Shown piece by piece: positions 26,001 through 39,577 of a DNA stretch of 64,000 bases. The notes under the pieces are model-generated. The model made no database searches. It saw only the letters and a list, made by a program, of their open reading frames with translations, and had not been told where the DNA came from. The stretch lies in assembly GCA_031769625.1 (NCBI GenBank), contig JAUIMM010002537.1, forward strand, positions 1-64,000. The letters run 5' to 3'. A program made the translations under genes and the position numbers. Source of the stretch: Taudactylus pleione. Its lineage: Eukaryota; Chordata; Amphibia; Anura; Myobatrachidae. Numbering within the stretch: position 1 is the first letter of the stretch; each line of letters begins with the position of its first letter.

Positions 26001-28046
26001 GCTACAAGAGGAGATATCACAAAGTATGGACTTTTGTTATTTCCATTGCTTTCAATGCATTTTGGCCTAAAACTTGCATTTGCTGTTTTCTCTTAAACGT
26101 AACATGGGAGAAAAACCTTTTCACATCATATTTGTGGGTCTTGGTCTTCAACACATCCAGTGCAATTTTGAGCTGTCTGTATTTGCTACAAGAGGAGATA
26201 TCACAAAGTATGGACTTTTGTTATTTCCATTGCTTTCAATGCATTTTGGCCTAAAACTTGCATTTGCTGTTTTCTCTTAAAAGCAACATGGGAGAAAAAC
26301 CATTTCACATCACATTTGTGGGTCTTGGTCTTCAACACATCCAGTGAAATTTTGAGCTGTCTGTGTTTGCTACAAGAGGAGATATCACAAAGTATGCGCT
26401 TTTGTTGTTTCCATTGCTTTCAATGCATTTTGGCCTAAAACGTGCATTTGCTGTTTTCTCTTAAACGCAACATGGGAGAAAAACCATTTCACATCATATT
26501 TGTTGGTCTTGGTCTTCAACACATCCAGTGAAATTTTGAGCTGTCTGTGTTTGCTACAAGAGGAGATATCACAAAGTATGCGCTTTTGTTGTTTCCATTG
26601 CTTTCAATGCATTTTGGCCTAAAACTTGCATTTGCTGTTTTCTCTTAAACGCAACATGGGAGAAAAACCATTTCACATCACATTTGTGGGTTTTGGTCTT
26701 CAACACATCCAGTGAAATTTTGAGCTGTCTGTGTTTGCTACAAGAGGAGATAACACAAAGTATGCGCTTTTGTGTTTCCATTGCTTTCAATGCATTTTGG
26801 CCTAAAACTTGCATTTGCTGTTTTCTCTTAAACGCAACATGGGAGAAAAACCATTTCACATCACATTTGTGGGTTTTGGTCTTCAACACATCCAGTGAAA
26901 TTTTGAGCTGTCTGTGTTTGCTACAAGAGGAGATATCACAAAGTATGCGCTTTTGTTGTTTTCATTGCTTTCAATGCATTTTGGCATAAAACGAGCATTT
27001 GCTGTTTTCTCTTAAACGCAACATGGGAGAAAAACCATTTCACATCACATTTGTGGGTCTTGGTCTTCAACACATCCAGTGAAATTTTGAGCTGTCTGTG
27101 TTTGCTACAAGAGGAGATATCACAAAGTATGCGCTTTTGTTGTTTTCATTGCTTTCAATGCATTTTGGCCTAAAACGTGCATTTGCTGTTTTCTCTTAAA
27201 CGCAACATGGGAGAAAAACCATTTCACATCACATTTGTGGGTCTTGGTCTTCAACACATCCAGTGAAATTTTGAGCTGTCTGTGTTTGCTACAAGAGGAG
27301 ATATCACAAAGTATGCGCTTTTGTTGTTTCCATTGCTTTCAATGCATTTTGGCCTAAAACGTGCATTTGCTGTTTTCTCTTAAACGCAACATGGGAGAAA
27401 AACCATTTCACATCACATTTGTGGGTCTTGGTCTTCAACACATCCAGTGAAATTTTGAGCTGTCTGTGTTTGCTACAAGAGGAGATATCACAAAGTATGC
27501 GCTTTTGTTATTTCCATTGCTTTCAATGCATTTTGGCCTAAAACTTGCATTTGCTGTTTTCTCTTAAACGCAACATGGGAGAAAAACCATTTCACATCAC
27601 ATTTGTGGGTCTTGGTCTTCAACACATCCAGTGAAATTTTGAGCTGTCTGTGTTTGCTACAAGAGGAGATATCACAAAGTATGCGCTTTTGTTATTTCCA
27701 TTGTTTTCAATGCATTTTGGCCTAAAACTTGCATTTGCTGTTTTCTCTTAAACGCAAAATGGGAGAAAAACCATTTCACATCACATTTGTGGGTTTTGGT
27801 CTTCAACACATCCAGTGAAATTTTGAGCTGTCTGTGTTTGCTACAAGAGGAGATATCACAAAGTATGCGCTTTTGTTGTTTTCATTGCTTTCAATGCATT
27901 TTGGCATAAAACGAGCATTTGCTGTTTTCTCTTAAACGCAACATGGGAGAAAAACCATTTCACATCACATTTGTGGGTCTTGGTCTTCAACACATCCAGT
28001 GAAATTTTGAGCTGTCTGTGTTTGCTACAAGAGGAGATATCACAAA
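23083..28046 (+). repeat. 27-monomer higher-order block of the 184-bp satellite, copy A
   Basis: Monomer types from about 23,083 repeat in the same order at offset 4,964, which is 27 x 184 minus 4. The four missing bases are the one-base deletions near 24,381, 25,190, 25,672 and 26,772, all shared with copy B. Other shared private variants include CATCCATTGAAA at 24,316 and 29,280. A sub-repeat of 1,102 bp (six monomers minus 2) lies inside, at 24,972 versus 26,074. Confidence 0.85.
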
Positions 28047-31000
28047 GTATGGACTTTTGTTATTTCCATTGCTTTCAATGCATTTTGGCCTAAAACTTGC
28101 ATTTGCTGTTTTCTCTTAAAAGCAACATGGGAGAAAAACCATTTCACATCACATTTGTGGGTCTTGGTCTTCAACACATCCAGTGAAATTTTGAGCTGTC
28201 TGTGTTTGCTACAAGAGGAGATATCACAAAGTATGCGCTTTTGTTGTTTCCATTGCTTTCAATGCATTTTGGCCTAAAACGTGCATTTGCTGTTTTCTCT
28301 TAAACGCAACATGGGAGAAAAACCATTTCACATCACATTTGTGGGTCTTGGTCTTCAACACATCCAGTGCAATTTTGAGCTGTCTGTGTTTGCTACAAGA
28401 GGAGATATCACAAAGTATGGTCTTTTGTTATTTCCATTGCTTTCAATGCATTTTGGCCTAAAACTTGCATTTGCTGTTTTCTCTTAAACACAACATGGGA
28501 GAAAAACCATTTCACATCACATTTGTGGGTCTTGGTCTTCAACACATCCAGTGAAATTTTGAGCTGTCTGTGTTTGCTACAAGAGGAGATATCACAAAGT
28601 ATGCGCTTTTGTTGTTTCCATTGCTTTCAATGCATTTTGGCCTAAAACGTGCATTTGCTGTTTTCTCTTAAACGCAACATGGGAGAAAAACCTTTTCACA
28701 TCATATTTGTGGGTCTTGGTCTTCAACACATCCAGTGAAATTTTGAGCTGTCTGTATTTGCTACAAGAGAAGATATCACAAAGTATGGACTTTTGTTATT
28801 TCCATTGCTTTCAATGCATTTTGGCCTAAAACTTGCATTTGCTGTTTTCTCTTAAAAGCAACATGGGAGAAAAACCATTTCACATCACATTTGTGGGTCT
28901 TGGTCTTCAACACATCCAGTGAAATTTTGAGCTGTCTGTGTTTGCTACAAGAGGAGATATCACAAAGTATGCGCTTTTGTTGTTTCCATTGCTTTCAATG
29001 CATTTTGGCCTAAAACGTGCATTTGCTGTTTTCTCTTAAACGCAACATGGGAGAAAAACCATTTCACATCATATTTGTGGGTCTTGGTCTTCAACACATC
29101 CAGTGAAATTTTGAGCTGTCTGTGTTTGCTACAAGAGGAGATATCACAAAGTATGCGCTTTTGTTGTTTCCATTGCTTTCAATGCATTTTGGCCTAAAAC
29201 TTGCATTTGCTGTTTTCTCTTAAACGCAACATGGGAGAAAAACCATTTCACATCACATTTGTGGGTTTTGGTCTTCAACACATCCATTGAAATTTTGAGC
29301 TGTCTGTGTTTGCTACAAGAGGAGATAACACAAAGTATGCGCTTTTGTGTTTCCATTGCTTTCAATGCATTTTGGCCTAAAACGTGCATTTGCTGTTTTC
29401 TCTTAAACGCAACATGGGAGAAAAACCATTTCACATCACATTTGTGGGTCTTGGTCTTCAACACATCCAGTGAAATTTTGAGCTGTCTGTGTTTGCTACA
29501 AGAGGAGATATCACAAAGTATGCGCTTTTGTTATTTCCATTGTTTTCAATGCATTTTGGCCTAAAACTTGCATTTGCTGTTTTCTCTTAAACGCAAAATG
29601 GGAGAAAAACCATTTCACATCACATTTGTGGGTTTTGGTCTTCAACACATCCAGTGAAATTTTGAGCTGTCTGTGTTTGCTACAAGAGGAGATATCACAA
29701 AGTATGCGCTTTTGTTGTTTTCATTGCTTTCAATGCATTTTGGCATAAAACGAGCATTTGCTGTTTTCTCTTAAACGCAACATGGGAGAAAAACCATTTC
29801 ACATCACATTTGTGGGTCTTGGTCTTCAACACATCCAGTGAAATTTTGAGCTGTCTGTGTTTGCTACAAGAGGAGATATCACAAAGTATGGACTTTTGTT
29901 ATTTCCATTGCTTTCAATGCATTTTGGCCTAAAACTTGCATTTGCTGTTTTCTCTTAAACGTAACATGGGAGAAAAACCTTTTCACATCATATTTGTGGG
30001 TCTTGGTCTTCAACACATCCAGTGCAATTTTGAGCTGTCTGTATTTGCTACAAGAGGAGATATCACAAAGTATGGACTTTTGTTATTTCCATTGCTTTCA
30101 ATGCATTTTGGCCTAAAACTTGCATTTGCTGTTTTCTCTTAAAAGCAACATGGGAGAAAACCATTTCACATCACATTTGTGGGTCTTGGTCTTCAACACA
30201 TCCAGTGAAATTTTGAGCTGTCTGTGTTTGCTACAAGAGGATATATCACAAAGTATGCGCTTTTGTTGTTTCCATTGCTTTCAATGCATTTTGGCCTAAA
30301 ACGTGCATTTGCTGTTTTCTCTTAAACGCAACATGGGAGAAAAACCATTTCACATCATATTTGTGGGTCTTGGTCTTCAACACATCCAGTGAAATTTTGA
30401 GCTGTCTGTGTTTGCTACAAGAGGAGATATCACAAAGTATGCGCTTTTGTTGTTTCCATTGCTTTCAATGCATTTTGGCCTAAAACTTGCATTTGCTGTT
30501 TTCTCTTAAACGCAACATGGGAGAAAAACCATTTCACATCACATTTGTGGGTTTTGGTCTTCAACACATCCAGTGAAATTTTGAGCTGTCTGTGTTTGCT
30601 ACAAGAGGAGATAACACAAAGTATGCGCTTTTGTGTTTCCATTGCTTTCAATGCATTTTGGCCTAAAACGTGCATTTGCTGTTTTCTCTTAAACGCAAAA
30701 TGGGAGAAAAACCATTTCACATCACATTTGTGGGTCTTGATCTTCAACACATCCAGTGAAATTTTGAGCTGTCTGTGTTTGCTACAAGAGGAGATATCAC
30801 AAAGTATGCGCTTTTGTTGTTTTCATTGCTTTCAATGCATTTTGGCATAAAACGAGCATTTGCTGTTTTCTCTTAAACGCAACATGGGAGAAAAACCATT
30901 TCACATCACATTTGTGGGTCTTGGTCTTCAACACATCCAGTGAAATTTTGAGCTGTCTGTGTTTGCTACAAGAGGAGATATCACAAAGTATGGACTTTTG

Positions 31001-33010
31001 TTATTTCCATTGCTTTCAATGCATTTTGGCCTAAAACTTGCATTTGCTGTTTTCTCTTAAACGTAACATGGGAGAAAAACCTTTTCACATCATATTTGTG
31101 GGTCTTGGTCTTCAACACATCCAGTGCAATTTTGAGCTGTCTGTATTTGCTACAAGAGGAGATATCACAAAGTATGGACTTTTGTTATTTCCATTGCTTT
31201 CAATGCATTTTGGCCTAAAACTTGCATTTGCTGTTTTCTCTTAAAAGCAACATGGGAGAAAAACCATTTCACATCACATTTGTGGGTCTTGGTCTTCAAC
31301 ACATCCAGTGAAATTTTGAGCTGTCTGTGTTTGCTACAAGAGGAGATATCACAAAGTATGCGCTTTTGTTGTTTCCATTGCTTTCAATGCATTTTGGCCT
31401 AAAACGTGCATTTGCTGTTTTCTCTTAAACGCAACATGGGAGAAAAACCATTTCACATCATATTTGTTGGTCTTGGTCTTCAACACATCCAGTGAAATTT
31501 TGAGCTGTCTGTGTTTGCTACAAGAGGAGATATCACAAAGTATGCGCTTTTGTTGTTTCCATTGCTTTCAATGCATTTTGGCCTAAAACTTGCATTTGCT
31601 GTTTTCTCTTAAACGCAACATGGGAGAAAAACCATTTCACATCACATTTGTGGGTTTTGGTCTTCAACACATCCAGTGAAATTTTGAGCTGTCTGTGTTT
31701 GCTACAAGAGGAGATAACACAAAGTATGCGCTTTTGTGTTTCCATTGCTTTCAATGCATTTTGGCCTAAAACTTGCATTTGCTGTTTTCTCTTAAACGCA
31801 ACATGGGAGAAAAACCATTTCACATCACATTTGTGGGTTTTGGTCTTCAACACATCCAGTGAAATTTTGAGCTGTCTGTGTTTGCTACAAGAGGAGATAT
31901 CACAAAGTATGCGCTTTTGTTGTTTTCATTGCTTTCAATGCATTTTGGCATAAAACGAGCATTTGCTGTTTTCTCTTAAACGCAACATGGGAGAAAAACC
32001 ATTTCACATCACATTTGTGGGTCTTGGTCTTCAACACATCCAGTGAAATTTTGAGCTGTCTGTGTTTGCTACAAGAGGAGATATCACAAAGTATGCGCTT
32101 TTGTTGTTTTCATTGCTTTCAATGCATTTTGGCCTAAAATGTGCATTTGCTGTTTTCTCTTAAACGCAACATGGGAGAAAAACCATTTCACATCACATTT
32201 GTGGGTCTTGGTCTTCAACACATCCAGTGAAATTTTGAGCTGTCTGTGTTTGCTACAAGAGGAGATATCACAAAGTATGCGCTTTTGTTGTTTCCATTGC
32301 TTTCAATGCATTTTGGCCTAAAACGTGCATTTGCTGTTTTCTCTTAAACGCAACATGGGAGAAAAACCATTTCACATCACATTTGTGGGTCTTGGTCTTC
32401 AACACATCCAGTGAAATTTTGAGCTGTCTGTGTTTGCTACAAGAGGAGATATCACAAAGTATGCGCTTTTGTTATTTCCATTGCTTTCAATGCATTTTGG
32501 CCTAAAACTTGCATTTGCTGTTTTCTCTTAAACGCAACATGGGAGAAAAACCATTTCACATCACATTTGTGGGTCTTGGTCTTCAACACATCCAGTGAAA
32601 TTTTGAGCTGTCTGTGTTTGCTACAAGAGGAGATATCACAAAGTATGCGCTTTTGTTATTTCCATTGTTTTCAATGCATTTTGGCCTAAAACTTGCATTT
32701 GCTGTTTTCTCTTAAACGCAAAATGGGAGAAAAACCATTTCACATCACATTTGTGGGTTTTGGTCTTCAACACATCCAGTGAAATTTTGAGCTGTCTGTG
32801 TTTGCTACAAGAGGAGATATCACAAAGTATGCGCTTTTGTTGTTTTCATTGCTTTCAATGCATTTTGGCATAAAACGAGCATTTGCTGTTTTCTCTTAAA
32901 CGCAACATGGGAGAAAAACCATTTCACATCACATTTGTGGGTCTTGGTCTTCAACACATCCAGTGAAATTTTGAGCTGTCTGTGTTTGCTACAAGAGGAG
33001 ATATCACAAA
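28047..33010 (+). repeat. 27-monomer higher-order block of the 184-bp satellite, copy B
   Basis: This follows copy A directly and is nearly identical. One visible difference is AAAATGTGC near 32,139 where copy A has AAAACGTGC, a CpG-type transition. It is followed by a partial third copy. Confidence 0.85.
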
Positions 33011-35045
33011 GTATGGACTTTTGTTATTTCCATTGCTTTCAATGCATTTTGGCCTAAAACTTGCATTTGCTGTTTTCTCTTAAACGTAACATGGGAGAAA
33101 AACCTTTTCACATCATATTTGTGGGTCTTGGTCTTCAACACATCCAGTGCAATTTTGAGCTGTCTGTATTTGCTACAAGAGGAGATATCACAAAGTATGG
33201 ACTTTTGTTATTTCCATTGCTTTCAATGCATTTTGGCCTAAAACTTGCATTTGCTGTTTTCTCTTAAAAGCAACATGGGAGAAAACCATTTCACATCACA
33301 TTTGTGGGTCTTGGTCTTCAACACATCCAGTGAAATTTTGAGCTGTCTGTGTTTGCTACAAGAGGAGATATCACAAAGTATGCGCTTTTGTTGTTTCCAT
33401 TGCTTTCAATGCATTTTGGCCTAAAACGTGCATTTGCTGTTTTCTCTTAAACGCAACATGGGAGAAAAACCATTTCACATCATATTTGTGGGTCTTGGTC
33501 TTCAACACATCCAGTGAAATTTTGAGCTGTCTGTGTTTGCTACAAGAGGAGATATCACAAAGTATGCGCTTTTGTTGTTTCCATTGCTTTCAATGCATTT
33601 TGGCCTAAAACTTGCATTTGCTGTTTTCTCTTAAACGCAACATGGGAGAAAAACCATTTCACATCACATTTGTGGGTTTTGGTCTTCAACACATCCAGTG
33701 AAATTTTGAGCTGTCTGTGTTTGCTACAAGAGGAGATAACACAAAGTATGCGCTTTTGTGTTTCCATTGCTTTCAATGCATTTTGGCCTAAAACGTGCAT
33801 TTGCTGTTTTCTCTTAAACGCAAAATGGGAGAAAAACCATTTCACATCACATTTGTGGGTCTTGGTCTTCAACACATCCAGTGAAATTTTGAGCTGTCTG
33901 TGTTTGCTACAAGAGGAGATATCACAAAGTATGCGCTTTTGTTGTTTTCATTGCTTTCAATGCATTTTGGCATAAAACGAGCATTTGCTGTTTTCTCTTA
34001 AACGCAACATGGGAGAAAAACCATTTCACATCACATTTGTGGGTCTTGATCTTCAACACATCCAGTGAAATTTTGAGCTGTCTGTGTTTGCTACAAGAGG
34101 AGATATCACAAAGTATGGACTTTTGTTATTTCCATTGCTTTCAATGCATTTTGGCATAAAACTTGCATTTGCTGTTTTCTCTTAAACGTAACATGGGAGA
34201 AAAACCTTTTCACATCATATTTGTGGGTCTTGGTCTTCAACACATCCAGTGAAATTTTGAGCTGTCTGTATTTGCTACAAGAGGAGATATCACAAAGTAT
34301 GGACTTTTGTTATTTCCATTGCTTTCAATGCATTTTGGCCTAAAACTTGCATTTGCTGTTTTCTCTTAAAAGCAACATGGGAGAAAAACCATTTCACATC
34401 ACATTTGTGGGTCTTGGTCTTCAACACATCCAGTGAAATTTTGAGCTGTCTGTGTTTGCTACAAGAGGAGATATCACAAAGTATGCGCTTTTGTTGTTTC
34501 CATTGCTTTCAATGCATTTTGGCCTAAAACGTGCATTTGCTGTTTTCTCTTAAACGCAACATGGGAGAAAAACCATTTCACATCATATTTGTGGGTCTTG
34601 GTCTTCAACACATCCAGTGAAATTTTGAGCTGTCTGTGTTTGCTACAAGAGGAGATATCACAAAGTATGCGCTTTTGTTGTTTCCATTGCTTTCAATGCA
34701 TTTTGGCCTAAAACTTGCATTTGCTGTTTTCTCTTAAACGCAACATGGGAGAAAAACCATTTCACATCACATTTGTGGGTTTTGGTCTTCAACACATCCA
34801 GTGAAATTTTGAGCTGTCTGTGTTTGCTACAAGAGGAGATAACACAAAGTATGCGCTTTTGTGTTTCCATTGCTTTCAATGCATTTTGGCCTAAAACTTG
34901 CATTTGCTGTTTTCTCTTAAACGCAACATGGGAGAAAAACCATTTCACATCACATTTGTGGGTTTTGGTCTTCAACACATCCAGTGAAATTTTGAGCTGT
35001 CTGTGTTTGCTACAAGAGGAGATATCACAAAGTATGCGCTTTTGT
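33011..35045 (+). repeat. Partial third copy of the 27-monomer block
   Basis: This matches 29,886-31,920 at offset 3,125 (17 x 184 minus 3) and contains the same one-base-deletion monomers at about 33,277, 33,757 and 34,860. It stops matching at about 35,045, where TTTCCATTGC and AAACGTGC replace TTTTCATTGC and AAACGAGC. This is the right limit of the 27-monomer regime. Confidence 0.8.
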
Positions 35046-35529
35046 TGTTTCCATTGCTTTCAATGCATTTTGGCCTAAAACGTGCATTTGCTGTTTTCTC
35101 TTAAACGCAACATGGGAGAAAAACCATTTCACATCACATTTGTGGGTCTTGGTCTTCAACACATCCAGTGAAATTTTGAGCTGTCTGTGTTTGCTACAAG
35201 AGGAGATATCACAAAGTATGCGCTTTTGTTATTTCCATTGCTTTCAATGCATTTTGGCCTAAAACTTGCATTTGCTGTTTTCTCTTAAACGCAACATGGG
35301 AGAAAAACCATTTCACATCACATTTGTGGGTTTTGGTCTTCAACACATCAAGTGAAATTTTGAGCTGTCTGTGTTTGCTACAAGAGGAGATAACACAAAG
35401 TATGCGCTTTTGTTGTTTCCATTGCTTTCAATGCATTTTGGCCTAAAACGTGCATTTGCTGTTTTCTCTTAAACACAACATGGGAGAAAAACCATTTCAC
35501 ATCACATTTGTGGGTCTTGGTCTTCAACA

Positions 35530-38500
35530 CATCCAGTGAAATTTTGAGCTGTCTGTGTTTGCTACAAGAGGAGATATCACAAAGTATGCGCTTTTGTTGT
35601 TTCCATTGCTTTCAATGCATTTTGGCCTAAAACTTGTATTTGCTGTTTTCTCTTAAACGCAACATGGGAGAAAAACCATTTCACATCACATTTGTGGGTC
35701 TTGGTCTTCAACACATCCAGTGAAATTTTGAGCTGTCTGTGTTTGCTACAAGAGGAGATATCACAAAGTATGCGCTTTTGTTGTTTTCATTGCTTTCAAT
35801 GCATTTTGGCCTAAAACGTGCATTTGCTGTTTTCTCTTAAACGCAACATGGGAGAAAAACCATTTCACATCACATTTGTGGGTCTTGGTCTTCAACACAT
35901 CCAGTGAAATTTTGAGCTGTCTGTGTTTGCTACAAGAGGAGATATCACAAAGTATGGACTTTTGTTATTTCCATTGCTTTCAATGCATTTTGGCCTAAAA
36001 CGTGCATTTGCTGTTTTCTCTTATACGCAACATGGGAGAAAAACCATTTCACATCACATTTGTGGGTCTTGGTCTTCAACACATCCAGTGAAATTTTGAG
36101 CTGTCTGTGTTTGCTACAAGAGGAGATATCACAAAGTATGCGCTTTTGTTGTTTTCATTGCTTTCAATGCATTTTGGCCTAAAACGAGCATTTGCTGTTT
36201 TCTCTTAATCGCAACATGGGAGAAAAACCATTTCACATCACATTTGTGGGTCTTGGTCTTCAACACATCCAGTGAAATTTTGAGCTGTCTGTGTTTGCTA
36301 CAAGAGGAGATATCACAAAGTATGCGCTTTTGTTGTTTTCATTGCTTTCAATGCATTTTGGCATAAAACGAGCATTTGCTGTTTTCTCTTAAACGCAACA
36401 TGGGAGAAAAACCATTTCACATCACATTTGTGGGTCTTGGTCTTCAACACATCCAGTGAAATTTTGAGCTGTCTGTGTTTGCTACAAGAGGAGATATCAC
36501 AAAGTATGCGCTTTTGTTATTTCCATTGCTTTCAATGCATTTTGGCCTAAAACGTGCATTTGCTGTTTTCTCTTAAACGCAACATGGGAGAAAAACCATT
36601 TCACATCACATTTGTGGGTCTTGGTCTTCAACACATCCAGTGAAATTTTGAGCTGTCTGTGTTTGCTACAAGAGGAGATATCACAAAGTATGCGCTTTTG
36701 TTATTTCCATTGCTTTCAATGCATTTTGGCCTAAAACTTGCATTTGCTGTTTTCTCTTAAACGCAACATGGGAGAAAAACCATTTCACATCACATTTGTG
36801 GGTTTTGGTCTTCAACACATCAAGTGAAATTTTGAGCTGTCTGTGTTTGCTACAAGAGGAGATAACACAAAGTATGCGCTTTTGTTGTTTCCATTGCTTT
36901 CAATTCATTTTGGCCTAAAACGTGCATTTGCTGTTTTCTCTTAAACGCAACATGGGAGAAAAACCATTTCACATCACATTTGTGGGTCTTGGTCTTCAAC
37001 ACATCCAGTGAAATTTTGAGCTGTCTGTGTTTGCTACAAGAGGAGATATCACAAAGTATGTGCTTTTGTTGTTTTCATTGCTTTCAATGCATTTTGGCCT
37101 AAAACGTGCATTTGCTGTTTTCTCTTAAACGCAACATGGGAGAAAAACCATTTCACATCACATTTGTGGGTCTTGGTCTTCAACACATCCAGTGAAATTT
37201 TGAGCCGTCTGTGTTTGCTACAAGAGGAGATATCACAAAGTATGGACTTTTGTTATTTCCATTGCTTTCAATGCATTTTGGCCTAAAACGTGCATTTGCT
37301 GTTTTCTCTTAAACGCAACATGGGAGAAAAACCATTTCACATCACATTTGTGGGTCTTGGTCTTCAACACATCCAGTGAAATTTTGAGCTGTCTGTGTTT
37401 GCTACAAGAGGAGATATCACAAAGTATGCGCTTTTGTTGTTTTCATTGCTTTCAATGCATTTTGGCCTAAAACGAGCATTTGCTGTTTTCTCTTAAACGT
37501 AACATGGGAGAAAAACCATTTCACATCACATTTGTGGGTCTTGGTCTTCAACACATCCAGTGAAATTTTGAGCTGTCTGTGTTTGCTACAAGAGGAGATA
37601 TCACAAAGTATGCGCTTTTGTTGTTTTCATTGCTTTCAATGCATTTTGGCATAAAACGAGCATTTGCTGTTTTCTCTTAAACGCAACATGGGAGAAAAAC
37701 CATTTCACATCACATTTGTGGGTCTTGGTCTTCAACACATCCAGTGAAATTTTGAGCTGTCTGTGTTTGCTACAAGAGGAGATATCACAAAGTATGCGCT
37801 TTTGTTATTTCCATTGCTTTCAATGCATTTTGGCCTAAAACGTGCATTTGCTGTTTTCTCTTAAACGCAACATGGGAGAAAAACCATTTCACATCACATT
37901 TGTGGGTCTTGGTCTTCAACACATCCAGTGAAATTTTGAGCTGTCTGTGTTTGCTACAAGAGGAGATATCACAAAGTATGCGCTTTTGTTGTTTCCATTG
38001 CTTTCAATGCATTTTGGCCTAAAACGTGCATTTGCTGTTTTCTCTTAAACGCAACATGGGAGAAAAACCATTTCACATCACATTTGTGGGTCTTGGTCTT
38101 CAACACATCCAGTGAAATTTTGAGCTGTCTGTGTTTGCTACAAGAGGAGATATCACAAAGTATGCGCTTTTGTTGTTTTCATTGCTTTCAATGCATTTTG
38201 GCCTAAAACGTGCATTTGCTGTTTTCTCTTAAACGCAACATGGGAGAAAAACCATTTCACATCACATTTGTGGGTCTTGGTCTTCAACAAATCCAGTGCA
38301 ATTTTGAGCTGTCTGTGTTTGCTACAAGAGGAGATATCACAAAGTATGGACTTTTGTTATTTCCATTGCTTTCAATGCATTTTGGCCTAAAACTTGCATT
38401 TGCTGTTTTCTCTTAAACGCAACATGGGAGAAAAACCATTTCACATCACATTTGTGGGTCTTGGTTTTCAACACATCCAGTGAAATTTTGAGCTGTCTGT

Positions 38501-39577
38501 GTTTGCTACAAGAGGAGATATCACAAAGTATGCGCTTTTGTTGTTTCCATTGCTTTCAATGCATTTTGGCCTAAAACGTGCATTTGCTGTTTTCTCTTAA
38601 ACGCAACATGGGAGAAAAACCATTTCACATCACATTTGTGGGTCTTGGTCTTCAACACATCCAGTGCAATTTTGAGCTGTCTGTGTTTGCTACAAGAGCA
38701 GATATCACAAAGTATGGACTTTTGTTATTTCCATTGCTTTCAATGCATTTTGTCCTAAAACGTGCATTTGCTGTTTTCTCTTAAACGCAACATGGGAGAA
38801 AAACCATTTCACATCACATTTGTGTGTCTTGGTCTTCAACACATCCAGTGAAATTTTGAGCTGTCTGTGTTTGCTACAAGAGGAGATATCACAAAGTATG
38901 CGCTTTTGTTGTTTTCATTGCTTTCAATGCATTTTGGCCTAAAACGAGCATTTGCTGTTTTCTCTTAAACGCAACATGGGAGAAAAACCATTTCACATCA
39001 CATTTGTGGGTCTTGGTCTTCAACACATCCAGTGAAATTTTGAGCTGTCTGTGTTTGCTACAAGAGGAGATATCACAAAGTATGCGCTTTTGTTGTTTCC
39101 ATTGCTTTCAATGCATTTTGGCCTAAAACGTGCATTTGCTGTTTTCTCTTAAACGCAACATGGGAGAAAAACCATTTCACATCACATTTGTGGGTCTTGG
39201 TCTTCAACACATCCAGTGAAATTTTGAGCTGTCTGTGTTTGATACAAGAGGAGATATCACAAAGTATGCGCTTTTGTTGTTTTCATTGCTTTCAATGCAT
39301 TTTTGCCTAAAACGTGCATTTGCTGTTTTCTCTTAAACGCAACATGGGAGAAAAACCATTTCACATCACATTTGTGGGTCTTGGTCTTCAACACATCCAG
39401 TGCAATTTTGAGCTGTCTGTGTTTGCTACAAGAGGAGATATCACAAAGTATGGACTTTTGTTATTTCCATTGCTTTCAATGCATTTTGGCCTAAAACTTG
39501 CATTTGCTGTTTTCTCTTAAACGCAACATGGGAGAAAAACCATTTCACATCACATTTGTGGGTTTTGGTCTTCAACA
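35530..39577 (+). repeat. 22-monomer higher-order block of the 184-bp satellite, first copy
   Basis: This matches 39,578-43,625 at offset 4,048, exactly 22 x 184. Private variants shared at that offset include CTTATACGC (36,019 and 40,067), CTTAATCGC (36,203 and 40,251), ACTTGTATT (35,632 and 39,680), and the out-of-place CAACAAATCC at about 38,286 and 42,334. Confidence 0.85.
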
